A stretch of DNA of 64,000 nt from Gemmatimonadaceae bacterium (GTDB lineage: Bacteria > Gemmatimonadota > Gemmatimonadetes > Gemmatimonadales > Gemmatimonadaceae). Numbering within the stretch: the stretch's first letter is position 1; each line of letters opens with the position of its first letter. Below are positions 8,286 to 15,780 of this stretch, in pieces. Where the stretch lies: contig WYBP01000001.1 of NCBI GenBank assembly GCA_011525845.1, positions 39,676-103,675 of the forward strand, written 5' to 3'. The position numbers and the translations under genes are program-made. A model generated the notes under the pieces. That model saw only the letters and a program-made list of their open reading frames with translations, was not told the DNA's origin and searched no databases.

Positions 8286-11200
8286 GTGCCTCCCATCCCC
8301 GCGTGGAGACCCTTCGTGACTCCCCTGTATCACCGCGTGACACTCCGCCGCGCCGCCCTCCTCGTCGGCGCCTCGATGGTCCTCGCTCCCGCTGCACAGG
8401 CCCAGCTCCCCGTGGCCACCGAGTTCGACGCCCTCCACTTCCGGTCGATCGGTCCCGCCACCATGTCCGGCCGTGTGGCGGACCTCGCGGTCTATGAGGC
8501 CAATCCCGCGGTCTACTATGTCGGCACCGCGCACGGGGGTGTCTGGAAGACGACCTCCAACGGAGCCCTCTGGACCCCGCTCCTGCAGGACCAGGGACTG
8601 ATGTCGATCGGCGACGTGACCATCTCGCAGACCAACCCGGACCTCGTCTGGGTGGGCACCGGGGAGTCGAACAACCGCCAGTCGACCTCGTGGGGCGAGG
8701 GCGTCTACAAGTCCACGGACGGCGGGAAGACCTTCACCCACATGGGGTTGCGGGACTCCAAGCACATCAATGAGATCCTGATCGACCCCACGAACAACGA
8801 CATCGTCTATGTCGCCGCGACGGGGCCGCTCTGGGGACCCGGCGGTGAACGCGGCATCTACAAGACCACGGACGGCGGCCGGACCTGGCGCCAGGTGCTC
8901 AAGGGGGACGACGACACCGGTGCGAACGACGTCGTGATGTCGAAGGCCGACCCGAAGGTGCTCTTCGCCTCGATGTACCAGCGCCGGCGCACCAGCTGCT
9001 GCATGAACGGCGGCGGGCCCGGCTCCGCCCTCTACAAGTCCGTCGACGGCGGCGAGAACTGGACCAAGGTCGCCGGCGGATACCCCACCGGGACCCTCGG
9101 CCGCATCGCCGTCGACATCTCCCGCTCCAACCCGTCCATCGTCTACTCGCTCGTCGAGGCACCGGCCGCCGTGCCGGTCGACTCGGGCAAGAGCGGCCTC
9201 TGGCGCTCCGACGACGCGGGCGCCACCTGGCAGCGCGTCAATCGCGTGAACCCGCGCCCGATGTACTTCAGCAAGCTCGTGATCGATCCCACCACGCCGG
9301 AACGCGTGTACTACGGCGGCGTCGGGCTCCACATGTCGATCGACGGCGGGAAGAGCGTCGAGACGGACGCCGCGATGGTCACGCACGACGACGTGCATGC
9401 GATCTGGGTGAACCCGGCGAACCCCGAGCACGTCCTGATCGGCAACGACGGCGGGCTCGCCGTCTCATACGACATGGCGAAGAGCTGGATCTTCGTGCCC
9501 AACCTCCCCGTCGGGCTCTTCTACCATGTGAGCTTCGACATGGAGACGCCGTACAACATCTGCGGCGGCATGCAGGACAACTACAACTGGTGCGGCCCCA
9601 GCGCCTCGCGACACAACGGCGGCATCTACAACTACGACTGGTTCCAGATCCTGGGCGGCGACGGCTTCGTCGCCATCCCCGACCATCGCGACTCGCGCAT
9701 CGTCTACACCGAGTCGCAGGACGGCAACCTCATCCGGCGCAACATCGTCACGGGCGAGTCGCGCAGCATCCGGCCCACGCCGCTGAACGTCACGCCGGCA
9801 CCCGCGCAGGGCGAGAGCTTCCGCTGGCACTGGGACACGCCCCTCGTCCGCTCGCCGCACGACGCGGGCGTGCTCTACGTCGCCGCCAACCGGGTCTTCC
9901 GCTCCACCGACCGCGGCGATTCGTGGACGATGCTGAGCCCGGACCTCACGCGGAACGCCAGCCGCGACACCATCGTCACCATGGGCGTCGCGGGGAACAA
10001 GATCGAGGTCGCCCGCAACGACGGCATCTCGGCCTGGCCCGCGATCGTCACGCTGGCCGAGTCCCCGAAGCAGGCGGGCGTGCTCTACGCGGGCACCGAT
10101 GATGGCGTGGTGCAGATGACGCGCGACGCCGGCCGCACCTGGACCGACGTGACGAGCCGCATGCCGGGGTTCCCGGCCGGCAGCTACGTCTCCGAGGTCG
10201 TGCCCTCCGCGTTCGACGCGGGCACGGTCTACATCACGGTCGACAACCACCGGCTGAACGACTACGCGCCCTACATCTGGGTGAGCACCGACTTCGGCGC
10301 GACCTTCCGCGCGATCAACCAGGGCCTCGCGGGCCAGGTGGTGCGCACCCTCACGGAGGACACGCGGAACCCCGACGTGCTCTACATCGGCACCGAGACG
10401 GGGATCTTCCTGAGCGTGGACCGCGGACGGAGCTGGCGCCGCCTCAAGGCCAACCTCCCCACCGTGCGCGTGGACGAGATCACCCTCCACCCGCGCGACA
10501 ACGCGATGCTCGTCGCGACGCACGGCCGCTCGATCTTCGTGCTCGACCACCTCGAGCCGATCCAGGAGTACGCGGCGGCGATGGCCGCGGCCGAGTCGAA
10601 GCTCTTCTCGGTGCCGACGGCCCTTCAATGGAAGGGGAAGGACGACCGGAACGACGAGTTCTGGGGGCACCAGACCTTCATCGGCGAGAACCCGCCGACC
10701 GACGCCGTGATCCAGTTCCTCGTGAAGGGCTCGGCCAAGGAGCTGATGCTTCGCATCAGCAGTGGCACGCGCATGGTGCGCGAGGTGAGCGTTCCGGCGA
10801 GCAAGAACCGTCCGGGCATCCAGACCGTCTGCTGGGACATGCGGGTAACGCCCAACGCCACAGTCCCTGGTGCCGGTGGACCCGGCGCGGGAGGAGGCGG
10901 CGGCGGTGGTGGCGGTGGCGGCGGACAGGGTGGAGCACGGCCGGTCCCCGGCGTACGCGCGCCGCTCCCCACGCCCGGCTACCTGCCGCTCAACCCCTGC
11001 GCGGCCGGCGGCCCCGGCGGCGGACCGGGCGGCGGCGGCTTCGGTGGCTTCGGCGGCGCCGCGAACGCCGGCCCGTACGTCGCACCCGGCGCATACACGG
11101 TGTCGCTCGTCGCCGACGGCAAGGTGATCGACTCCAAGCCGATGCACGTGATCGGCGACCCGGAGGTGAAGTTCACGGTCGCCGAGCGCGCTGCGTACGA

Positions 11201-11699
11201 CAAGCTCGTCACCGAGCTGCACGAGGCGCAGGGCCGCGGCAATGCGATGGCCATCCGCCTCAACACGCTCGGCACGCAGATCGCGATCGCCAAGTCGAAG
11301 CTCGATTCCACGCAGAACGTGAGTGCGGCGGCGCGCACGCAGCTGGCCGCGCTCGAGAAGGCGTTCGACGCCATCCGCGTGAAGTTCGGCGTGTCCGCGG
11401 GCCGCGTGCCCGGTCCGGCGGCGGGCGCCGGCCCCGGCGGTCCCGGCGGCGGGGGCGGGGGCGGCGGCTTCGGCGGCTTTGGCGGCGCCAACGCCGAGAA
11501 CGCGCTCGGGCGCGTCGGCGCGATCAAGAATGCGCTGATCGGCGTCTGGGAGGTCCCGAGCGCCGGCAGCCGCGCGCAGGCGTCCGCGGCGACGGCGGCC
11601 CTCGACGCGGCCATGCGGGACGCCGCACCCGTGTTCGCCATGGTGGGCGGCGTGAACGACGCACTCAGGCCGACGGGGTTGTCGCTGCAGGTGCCCTGA
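8286..11699 (+). CDS. Large secreted BNR/VPS10-sortilin-type beta-propeller protein
   Basis: 1137 residues from the earliest GTG; GTGs at 8316 or 8337 would give a cleaner signal peptide (TLRRAALLVGASMVL, cleavage at AQAQ). It is built of BNR/Asp-box repeats such as STDGGKTF, TTDGGRTW, SVDGGENW and STDRGDSW, forming one or two multi-bladed propellers over about residues 40-770. A C-terminal third of Ig-like and helical segments is broken by two Gly-rich linkers (about residues 865-885 and 1045-1065). Such proteins are often annotated as glycosyl hydrolases, but no catalytic motif supports that here. They are secreted, probably carbohydrate- or protein-binding. A second paralogue lies at 48772. 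Confidence 0.8.
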   Translation: MPPIPAWRPFVTPLYHRVTLRRAALLVGASMVLAPAAQAQLPVATEFDALHFRSIGPATMSGRVADLAVYEANPAVYYVGTAHGGVWKTTSNGALWTPLLQDQGLMSIGDVTISQTNPDLVWVGTGESNNRQSTSWGEGVYKSTDGGKTFTHMGLRDSKHINEILIDPTNNDIVYVAATGPLWGPGGERGIYKTTDGGRTWRQVLKGDDDTGANDVVMSKADPKVLFASMYQRRRTSCCMNGGGPGSALYKSVDGGENWTKVAGGYPTGTLGRIAVDISRSNPSIVYSLVEAPAAVPVDSGKSGLWRSDDAGATWQRVNRVNPRPMYFSKLVIDPTTPERVYYGGVGLHMSIDGGKSVETDAAMVTHDDVHAIWVNPANPEHVLIGNDGGLAVSYDMAKSWIFVPNLPVGLFYHVSFDMETPYNICGGMQDNYNWCGPSASRHNGGIYNYDWFQILGGDGFVAIPDHRDSRIVYTESQDGNLIRRNIVTGESRSIRPTPLNVTPAPAQGESFRWHWDTPLVRSPHDAGVLYVAANRVFRSTDRGDSWTMLSPDLTRNASRDTIVTMGVAGNKIEVARNDGISAWPAIVTLAESPKQAGVLYAGTDDGVVQMTRDAGRTWTDVTSRMPGFPAGSYVSEVVPSAFDAGTVYITVDNHRLNDYAPYIWVSTDFGATFRAINQGLAGQVVRTLTEDTRNPDVLYIGTETGIFLSVDRGRSWRRLKANLPTVRVDEITLHPRDNAMLVATHGRSIFVLDHLEPIQEYAAAMAAAESKLFSVPTALQWKGKDDRNDEFWGHQTFIGENPPTDAVIQFLVKGSAKELMLRISSGTRMVREVSVPASKNRPGIQTVCWDMRVTPNATVPGAGGPGAGGGGGGGGGGGGQGGARPVPGVRAPLPTPGYLPLNPCAAGGPGGGPGGGGFGGFGGAANAGPYVAPGAYTVSLVADGKVIDSKPMHVIGDPEVKFTVAERAAYDKLVTELHEAQGRGNAMAIRLNTLGTQIAIAKSKLDSTQNVSAAARTQLAALEKAFDAIRVKFGVSAGRVPGPAAGAGPGGPGGGGGGGGFGGFGGANAENALGRVGAIKNALIGVWEVPSAGSRAQASAATAALDAAMRDAAPVFAMVGGVNDALRPTGLSLQVP

Positions 11700-11712
11700 C
11701 CACCGGTCGCGT

Positions 11713-11718
11713 TATCTT
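11713..11718 (+). promoter_or_regulatory. Candidate -10 box TATCTT
   Basis: TATCTT sits 14 nt past the BNR gene stop and about 65 nt before the next ATG. The same hexamer occurs upstream of three other plus-strand genes in the window (22620, 40444, 59687), which is why I mark it. No good -35 is visible. Confidence 0.35.
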
Positions 11719-11722
11719 GGGT

Positions 11723-11760
11723 GGAGGGAGCGACCGTCACTCCGGACGGGCGCTCCCTCC
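11723..11760 (+). terminator. Extended GC hairpin between BNR gene and small secreted protein gene
   Basis: Perfect 10-bp arms GGAGGGAGCG (11723-11732) and CGCTCCCTCC (11751-11760) enclose a second 5-bp stem CCGTC/GACGG with a 6-nt loop. There is no U-tract. It may terminate the BNR gene or act as a 5' UTR structure of the gene starting at 11783. Confidence 0.5.
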
Positions 11761-11782
11761 ACTCGTTCGCAGGGACCGATCC

Positions 11783-12169
11783 ATGCTCCGCATCCGCACG
11801 GCGCTCGTCGCCATCGCCTCGCTCGCCCTCGCCTCCACCGTCGCGCTCGCCGCGATCGCGCGCATCGACTTCTCCGGCACCTGGCAGTTCTCCGTGGTGA
11901 CCGACAACGGCACCGGCACCCCGACCGTGACGCTCAAGCAGGAAGGGACGAAGATCACCGGCACGTACAGCTCCCAGATGATGGGGCTCCGCGCGCTCGA
12001 GGGCTCCGCGAAGGGCGATTCGCTCCGCTTCGTGCTCTCCAACGGCGGGAACGCCGACGCGCCGACGCTCACCTATATCGGTGTCGCGACCGACGCGAAC
12101 ACGCTCAAGGGGATCGTCGACTTCGGCGGCATGGGCGGCGCGACCTTCACCGCCGTTCGGAAGCAGTGA
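11783..12169 (+). CDS. Small secreted beta-rich protein
   Basis: 128 residues from ATG. Residues 1-25 form a signal peptide (ALVAIASLALASTVALA). The mature part opens with IDFSGTWQFSV and contains VTLKQEGTKITGTYSS and LKGIVDFGGMGG, the pattern of a small lipocalin-like or META-like beta barrel often found as a stand-alone exported protein. I do not recognise a specific function. It sits alone between a hairpin upstream and a palindromic terminator downstream. Confidence 0.7.
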   Translation: MLRIRTALVAIASLALASTVALAAIARIDFSGTWQFSVVTDNGTGTPTVTLKQEGTKITGTYSSQMMGLRALEGSAKGDSLRFVLSNGGNADAPTLTYIGVATDANTLKGIVDFGGMGGATFTAVRKQ

Positions 12170-12176
12170 GCTGAGG

Positions 12177-12196
12177 CCTCGGCCGCGCGGCCGGGG
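12177..12196. terminator. Bidirectional palindromic terminator
   Basis: CCTCGGCC-GCGC-GGCCGGGG forms an 8-bp stem (one G-U pair) with a GCGC loop. It lies between the convergent small secreted protein gene and the universal stress protein gene, so it could serve both strands. No U-tract. Confidence 0.45.
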
Positions 12197-12202
12197 CGCC
12201 GG

Positions 12203-13099
12203 CTACGCCGTGGCCGACGGCGCGAGCAGCACCGGCACCCGGGCCGTGCGGACGAGCTTGTCCGCCACGCTTCCCACGACCATCCGCTGCAGCCCGCCGA
12301 GTCCCTGGCTCGAGATCGCGATCAACTCCGCGTCGTGCGCGTCGGCGATCTCGAGCAGGGTGCGCACCACATTCCCGCTCGTGCGCATGTCGTGGTTGAT
12401 CACGAGCGACCCGCTCCGGTGCTTCGCTGCGAGCGGCTCCAGGTAGGAGACCGTCGGGTCCAGCTCCGGACGCGGCGCGAGGTTCGCCACCGCCGCCGCC
12501 GACATCGGATGGACCACGTGCGCCAGTGTGATCGCCGCGTGCGCGTCGCCGAGCAACGTCTTGGCCGCCAGCAGCGCCCCCTCCGCACGCTCCGACCCAT
12601 CGAGCGGGATCATCACACGGCGGAAGAGCGAGGCCCCGACCATCCGGCTCCCCGGCGCGCGCCCGCCACGGGCGAGCAGCAGCGGCACCTTGCTCACGCG
12701 GGCCAGCCCGTCCGCGACACTCCCCAGCCAGAAGCGCTGGAACCCGCCACGCCCGTGCGTGCACATCACGATCAGGTCCACGCCCTGCTCGTCCGCGTAC
12801 TTGGCGATCGTCGGAACCGTGCGCCCGTCGAGGAACTCCGTCTTCACGGGCGCCGTGGTCCGGCGGCTGACGCGCTTGGCCAGCTTCGTGAGGTACTCCC
12901 GGTGCTCCTTGCGCCACTCGTTGTCGAGCGCCGGGTCGCGCACGGGGGCACCACCGCCGAGCGTGAAGTCCGCGATCGGCTCGTGCACGCTGAGGAGCGT
13001 CAGCGTGGCGTTGTGCTGGTCGGCCAACGGGACGGCGAGCACGAGCGCGCGCTCACCGAGCTTCGAGCCGTCTACGGGAACCAGGATGTTGCGATACAT
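12203..13099 (-). CDS. Universal stress protein, two tandem UspA domains
   Basis: 298 residues. The ATG at 13099 begins MYRNILVPVDGS, the canonical UspA N-terminus, with GGAGG 8-9 nt upstream; longer in-frame extensions are rejected. Domain 1 spans about residues 1-145 and domain 2 about 150-298 (RRVMIPLDGSERAE). Each domain ends with a nucleotide-loop-like segment (THGRGGFQRFWLGS and SQGLGGLQRMVVGS), although the leading Gly of the Gx2Gx9GS motif is Cys in domain 1 and Ser in domain 2, so ATP binding may be altered. Usp proteins accumulate under starvation, hypoxia and ion stress. The gene is divergent from ppsA and shares its regulatory gap. Confidence 0.9.
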   Translation of the reverse strand: MYRNILVPVDGSKLGERALVLAVPLADQHNATLTLLSVHEPIADFTLGGGAPVRDPALDNEWRKEHREYLTKLAKRVSRRTTAPVKTEFLDGRTVPTIAKYADEQGVDLIVMCTHGRGGFQRFWLGSVADGLARVSKVPLLLARGGRAPGSRMVGASLFRRVMIPLDGSERAEGALLAAKTLLGDAHAAITLAHVVHPMSAAAVANLAPRPELDPTVSYLEPLAAKHRSGSLVINHDMRTSGNVVRTLLEIADAHDAELIAISSQGLGGLQRMVVGSVADKLVRTARVPVLLAPSATA

Positions 13100-13170
13100 G
13101 GGTGGGCCTCCGTCCGCTGGGGTCATCTCAGTAATTGAATCTGGCGCCGCGCACGCTCGCAGGCCGAGAG

Positions 13171-13223
13171 CGATTCCCCCGCACGTCAACAGGGATATCC
13201 CCTATGGCCCTGCGGGGGAATCG
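13171..13223. repeat. 13-bp perfect inverted repeat in the usp/ppsA divergent region
   Basis: CGATTCCCCCGCA (13171-13183) and TGCGGGGGAATCG (13211-13223) are exact reverse complements separated by 27 nt. The spacer itself holds the palindrome GGGATATCCC at 13192-13201. Position in the shared promoter gap suggests an operator or a cruciform controlling both genes. Confidence 0.7.
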
Positions 13224-13286
13224 GCGCTTCCGGGACGGGGGGCACCTGCATCCATTCAAGGTGGGCGGATGCACGGGACGTGCAGC

Positions 13287-13316
13287 CGCATCGACCCGCG
13301 TCGACCCGCATCGGCT
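13287..13316. repeat. Three tandem decamers upstream of ppsA
   Basis: CGCATCGACC, CGCGTCGACC and CGCATCGGCT lie end to end about 60 nt before the ppsA start. They may be a regulator binding array or chance GC-rich repetition. Confidence 0.4.
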
Positions 13317-13374
13317 TGGAACGCGCCTGCCCCGCGGAGCCTCCGGGTCGCTCCTCCTGCCGAGGCAACGGATC

Positions 13375-15780
13375 ATGACGCCGACTCCCTTCGTGCTCCC
13401 GTTCAGCGGACTCTCGCTCGACCACCTGGCCCAGGCCGGCGGGAAGAACGCGTCGCTGGGGGAGTTGATCCGCATCCTGGTCCCCCAGGGGATCCGCGTC
13501 CCCGACGGGTTCGTCCTCACCTCCGCCGCGTTCCGGCGGCACCTGGCCGATGCGGGGCTCGACGTGACGATCTACGAGGAGCTCGACCGCCTCGACGTGG
13601 ACGACGTCGCGGCGCTCGCCGCGACCGGGCGCGGCATCCGGGAGCGGATCGCCGCGGCCCCACTCCCGCGCGCGGTCGCCGAGGAGCTGGCGTCCGCCTA
13701 CCACGCGCTCTCGCGCCAGTACGGGGAGGAGGCGACCGACGTGGCCGTGCGATCGAGCGCCACGGCCGAGGACCTGCCGACCGCGTCCTTCGCCGGCCAG
13801 CAGGAGACCTTCCTCAACGTGCGCGGCATCGCCGCCCTCGACGAGGCGGCCCGGCGGTGCCTCGCCTCGCTCTTCACCGACCGGGCGATCGCGTATCGCG
13901 CCCACCACGGCTTCGCGCACCGCGACGTCGCGCTCTCGGTCGGCGTGCAGAAGATGGTGCGCAGTGACCTCGGCTCGGCCGGCGTGATCTTCACGCTCGA
14001 CACCGAGAGCGGCTTCCGGGACGTCGTCACGATCACCGGGGCGTGGGGACTCGGCGAGACCGTCGTGCAGGGCCGGGTGCGGCCGGACGAGTTCTGGGTG
14101 CACAAGCCGACGCTGGCGGCGGGCTTCCGGCCGATCGTGCGCCGGGAGATCGGCGACAAGAGCGTGAAGCTCGTGAACGCCGAGGGCGGGACGAAGGCGG
14201 TGCGCGAGGTCCGCGTCCCACTCGGGGACCGGACGCGCCCGGTGCTCGACGACGACGAGATCCTCACGCTGGCGCGCTGGGCCGTGCTGGTCGAGGCGCA
14301 CTACTCGAAGCGCGCCGGTGCCGCGATGCCGATGGACCTGGAGTGGGCCAAGGACGGGCGCACGGGAGAGCTCTTCATCGTGCAGGCGCGACCCGAGACC
14401 GTGCATTCGCAGCGCGTCGCCCCGCGCATCGAGCTGTATCGGCGGCGCGGCGAGGGCACCGTGCTCACCTCCGGCCGCAGCGTCGGGAACAAGGTCGCGA
14501 CCGGCCGCGTGCGGGTGATCGTGTCCACGGACGAGCTCGCGCGGTTCGCGCCGGGCGAGGTGCTGGTCGCGCCCATGACCGACCCCGACTGGATGCCCGT
14601 GCTCACGCGCGCGGCCGCCGTCGTCACCGACGAGGGGGGCCGCACCTGCCACGCCGCGATCGTCGCGCGCGAGCTCGGCATCCCCTGCGTCGTCGGCACG
14701 GGGGATGCGACGCGGGTCCTCCGCGACGGACAGGAGGTGACGGTCTCCTGCGCGGAGGGCGACGACGGCCGGATCTACGACGGCCGGGTCGAGTTCGAGC
14801 GGGAGAGCGTGGACCCGGCGACGCTCCCCACGCCGCGCGTCCCGCTCATGCTCAACCTCGGCAACCCGGAACGCGCCTTCCACCTCTCGCGGCTGCCGAC
14901 CGCCGGCGTCGGGCTCGTGCGGATCGAGTTCATGGTCTCCTCGTGGATCGGCGTGCACCCGATGGCCCTCGTGCACCTGGCACGGGTCGGCGACGCGGCC
15001 GTCCGCACCGCGATCCGCGCCCGCGTCGCAGGCGCCGCGTCGCCATCGGAGTACTTCGTGGGGCGCCTCGCCAGCGGCATCGCCACCATCGCCGCCGCGT
15101 TCCATCCGCGCCCGGTGCTCGTCCGGTTCTCGGACTTCAAGACCAACGAGTACGCGGGCCTGCTCGGTGGCGAGACCTTCGAGCCGCGGGAATCGAACCC
15201 GATGCTCGGGTTCCGCGGCGCGTCCCGGTACTACGACGCGCGCTACCGGGAGGCCTTCGCCCTGGAGTGCGCGGCCATCCAGCGGGTCCGCCGCGAGATG
15301 GGGCTCACCAACGTGAAGGTGATGATCCCCTTCTGTCGCACCCTCGACGAGGGACGGAAGGTGCTCGAGGAGCTCGCGCGCAACGGCCTCGTCCGTGGGG
15401 ACGACGGACTCGAGGTGTGGGTCATGTGCGAGATCCCGAGCAACGTGATCCTCGCGGAGGAGTTCGCGGAGCTCTTCGATGGGTTCTCGATCGGCTCCAA
15501 CGACCTCACGCAGCTCGCCCTCGGCGTGGACCGCGACTCCGAGCTGCTGGCGCCGCTCTTCAACGAGCGCGACCCGGCCGTCCTGCGGATGATCCGCCAG
15601 ACCATCGAGGGTGCCCACCGCAAGGACCGGCCGGTCGGCATCTGCGGCCAGGCGCCGAGCGATTCCGCGGAGTTCGCCGAGTTCCTCGCCGACGCCGGGA
15701 TCGACTCCATCTCACTCAACCCCGACGCCCTCGCGAAGGTCGCCGTGCGGCTCGGCGGCGCGGGACGGCCGGCGCCCTAG
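13375..15780 (+). CDS. ppsA: Phosphoenolpyruvate synthase (pyruvate, water dikinase)
   Basis: 801 residues, close to the family's usual 790-800. ATG at 13375 starts MTPTPFVLPFSGLSLDH; the open frame continues further upstream but that part lacks homology and overlaps the regulatory gap. Domains: N-terminal ATP-grasp (to about 340; SLGELIR, VRSSATAEDLP), central phosphohistidine swivel with the catalytic His in GGRTCHAAIVARELG (about 420-435) and a C-terminal PEP/pyruvate TIM barrel ending with GSNDLTQLALGVDRDS and the CGQAPSDS motif. It makes PEP from pyruvate and ATP for gluconeogenesis. The next gene begins at the base after its stop codon, so the three genes to 19433 form one operon. Confidence 0.95.
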   Translation: MTPTPFVLPFSGLSLDHLAQAGGKNASLGELIRILVPQGIRVPDGFVLTSAAFRRHLADAGLDVTIYEELDRLDVDDVAALAATGRGIRERIAAAPLPRAVAEELASAYHALSRQYGEEATDVAVRSSATAEDLPTASFAGQQETFLNVRGIAALDEAARRCLASLFTDRAIAYRAHHGFAHRDVALSVGVQKMVRSDLGSAGVIFTLDTESGFRDVVTITGAWGLGETVVQGRVRPDEFWVHKPTLAAGFRPIVRREIGDKSVKLVNAEGGTKAVREVRVPLGDRTRPVLDDDEILTLARWAVLVEAHYSKRAGAAMPMDLEWAKDGRTGELFIVQARPETVHSQRVAPRIELYRRRGEGTVLTSGRSVGNKVATGRVRVIVSTDELARFAPGEVLVAPMTDPDWMPVLTRAAAVVTDEGGRTCHAAIVARELGIPCVVGTGDATRVLRDGQEVTVSCAEGDDGRIYDGRVEFERESVDPATLPTPRVPLMLNLGNPERAFHLSRLPTAGVGLVRIEFMVSSWIGVHPMALVHLARVGDAAVRTAIRARVAGAASPSEYFVGRLASGIATIAAAFHPRPVLVRFSDFKTNEYAGLLGGETFEPRESNPMLGFRGASRYYDARYREAFALECAAIQRVRREMGLTNVKVMIPFCRTLDEGRKVLEELARNGLVRGDDGLEVWVMCEIPSNVILAEEFAELFDGFSIGSNDLTQLALGVDRDSELLAPLFNERDPAVLRMIRQTIEGAHRKDRPVGICGQAPSDSAEFAEFLADAGIDSISLNPDALAKVAVRLGGAGRPAP

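Noticed and set aside
8286..11699. Glycosyl hydrolase annotation for the BNR protein
   Set aside because: The Asp-box repeats are shared with sialidases, but the sialidase FRIP motif and catalytic Arg triad are not evident.
13186..15618. 810-codon minus-strand frame opposite ppsA
   Set aside because: Shadow of ppsA; low-complexity composition and no motif, whereas ppsA is certain.
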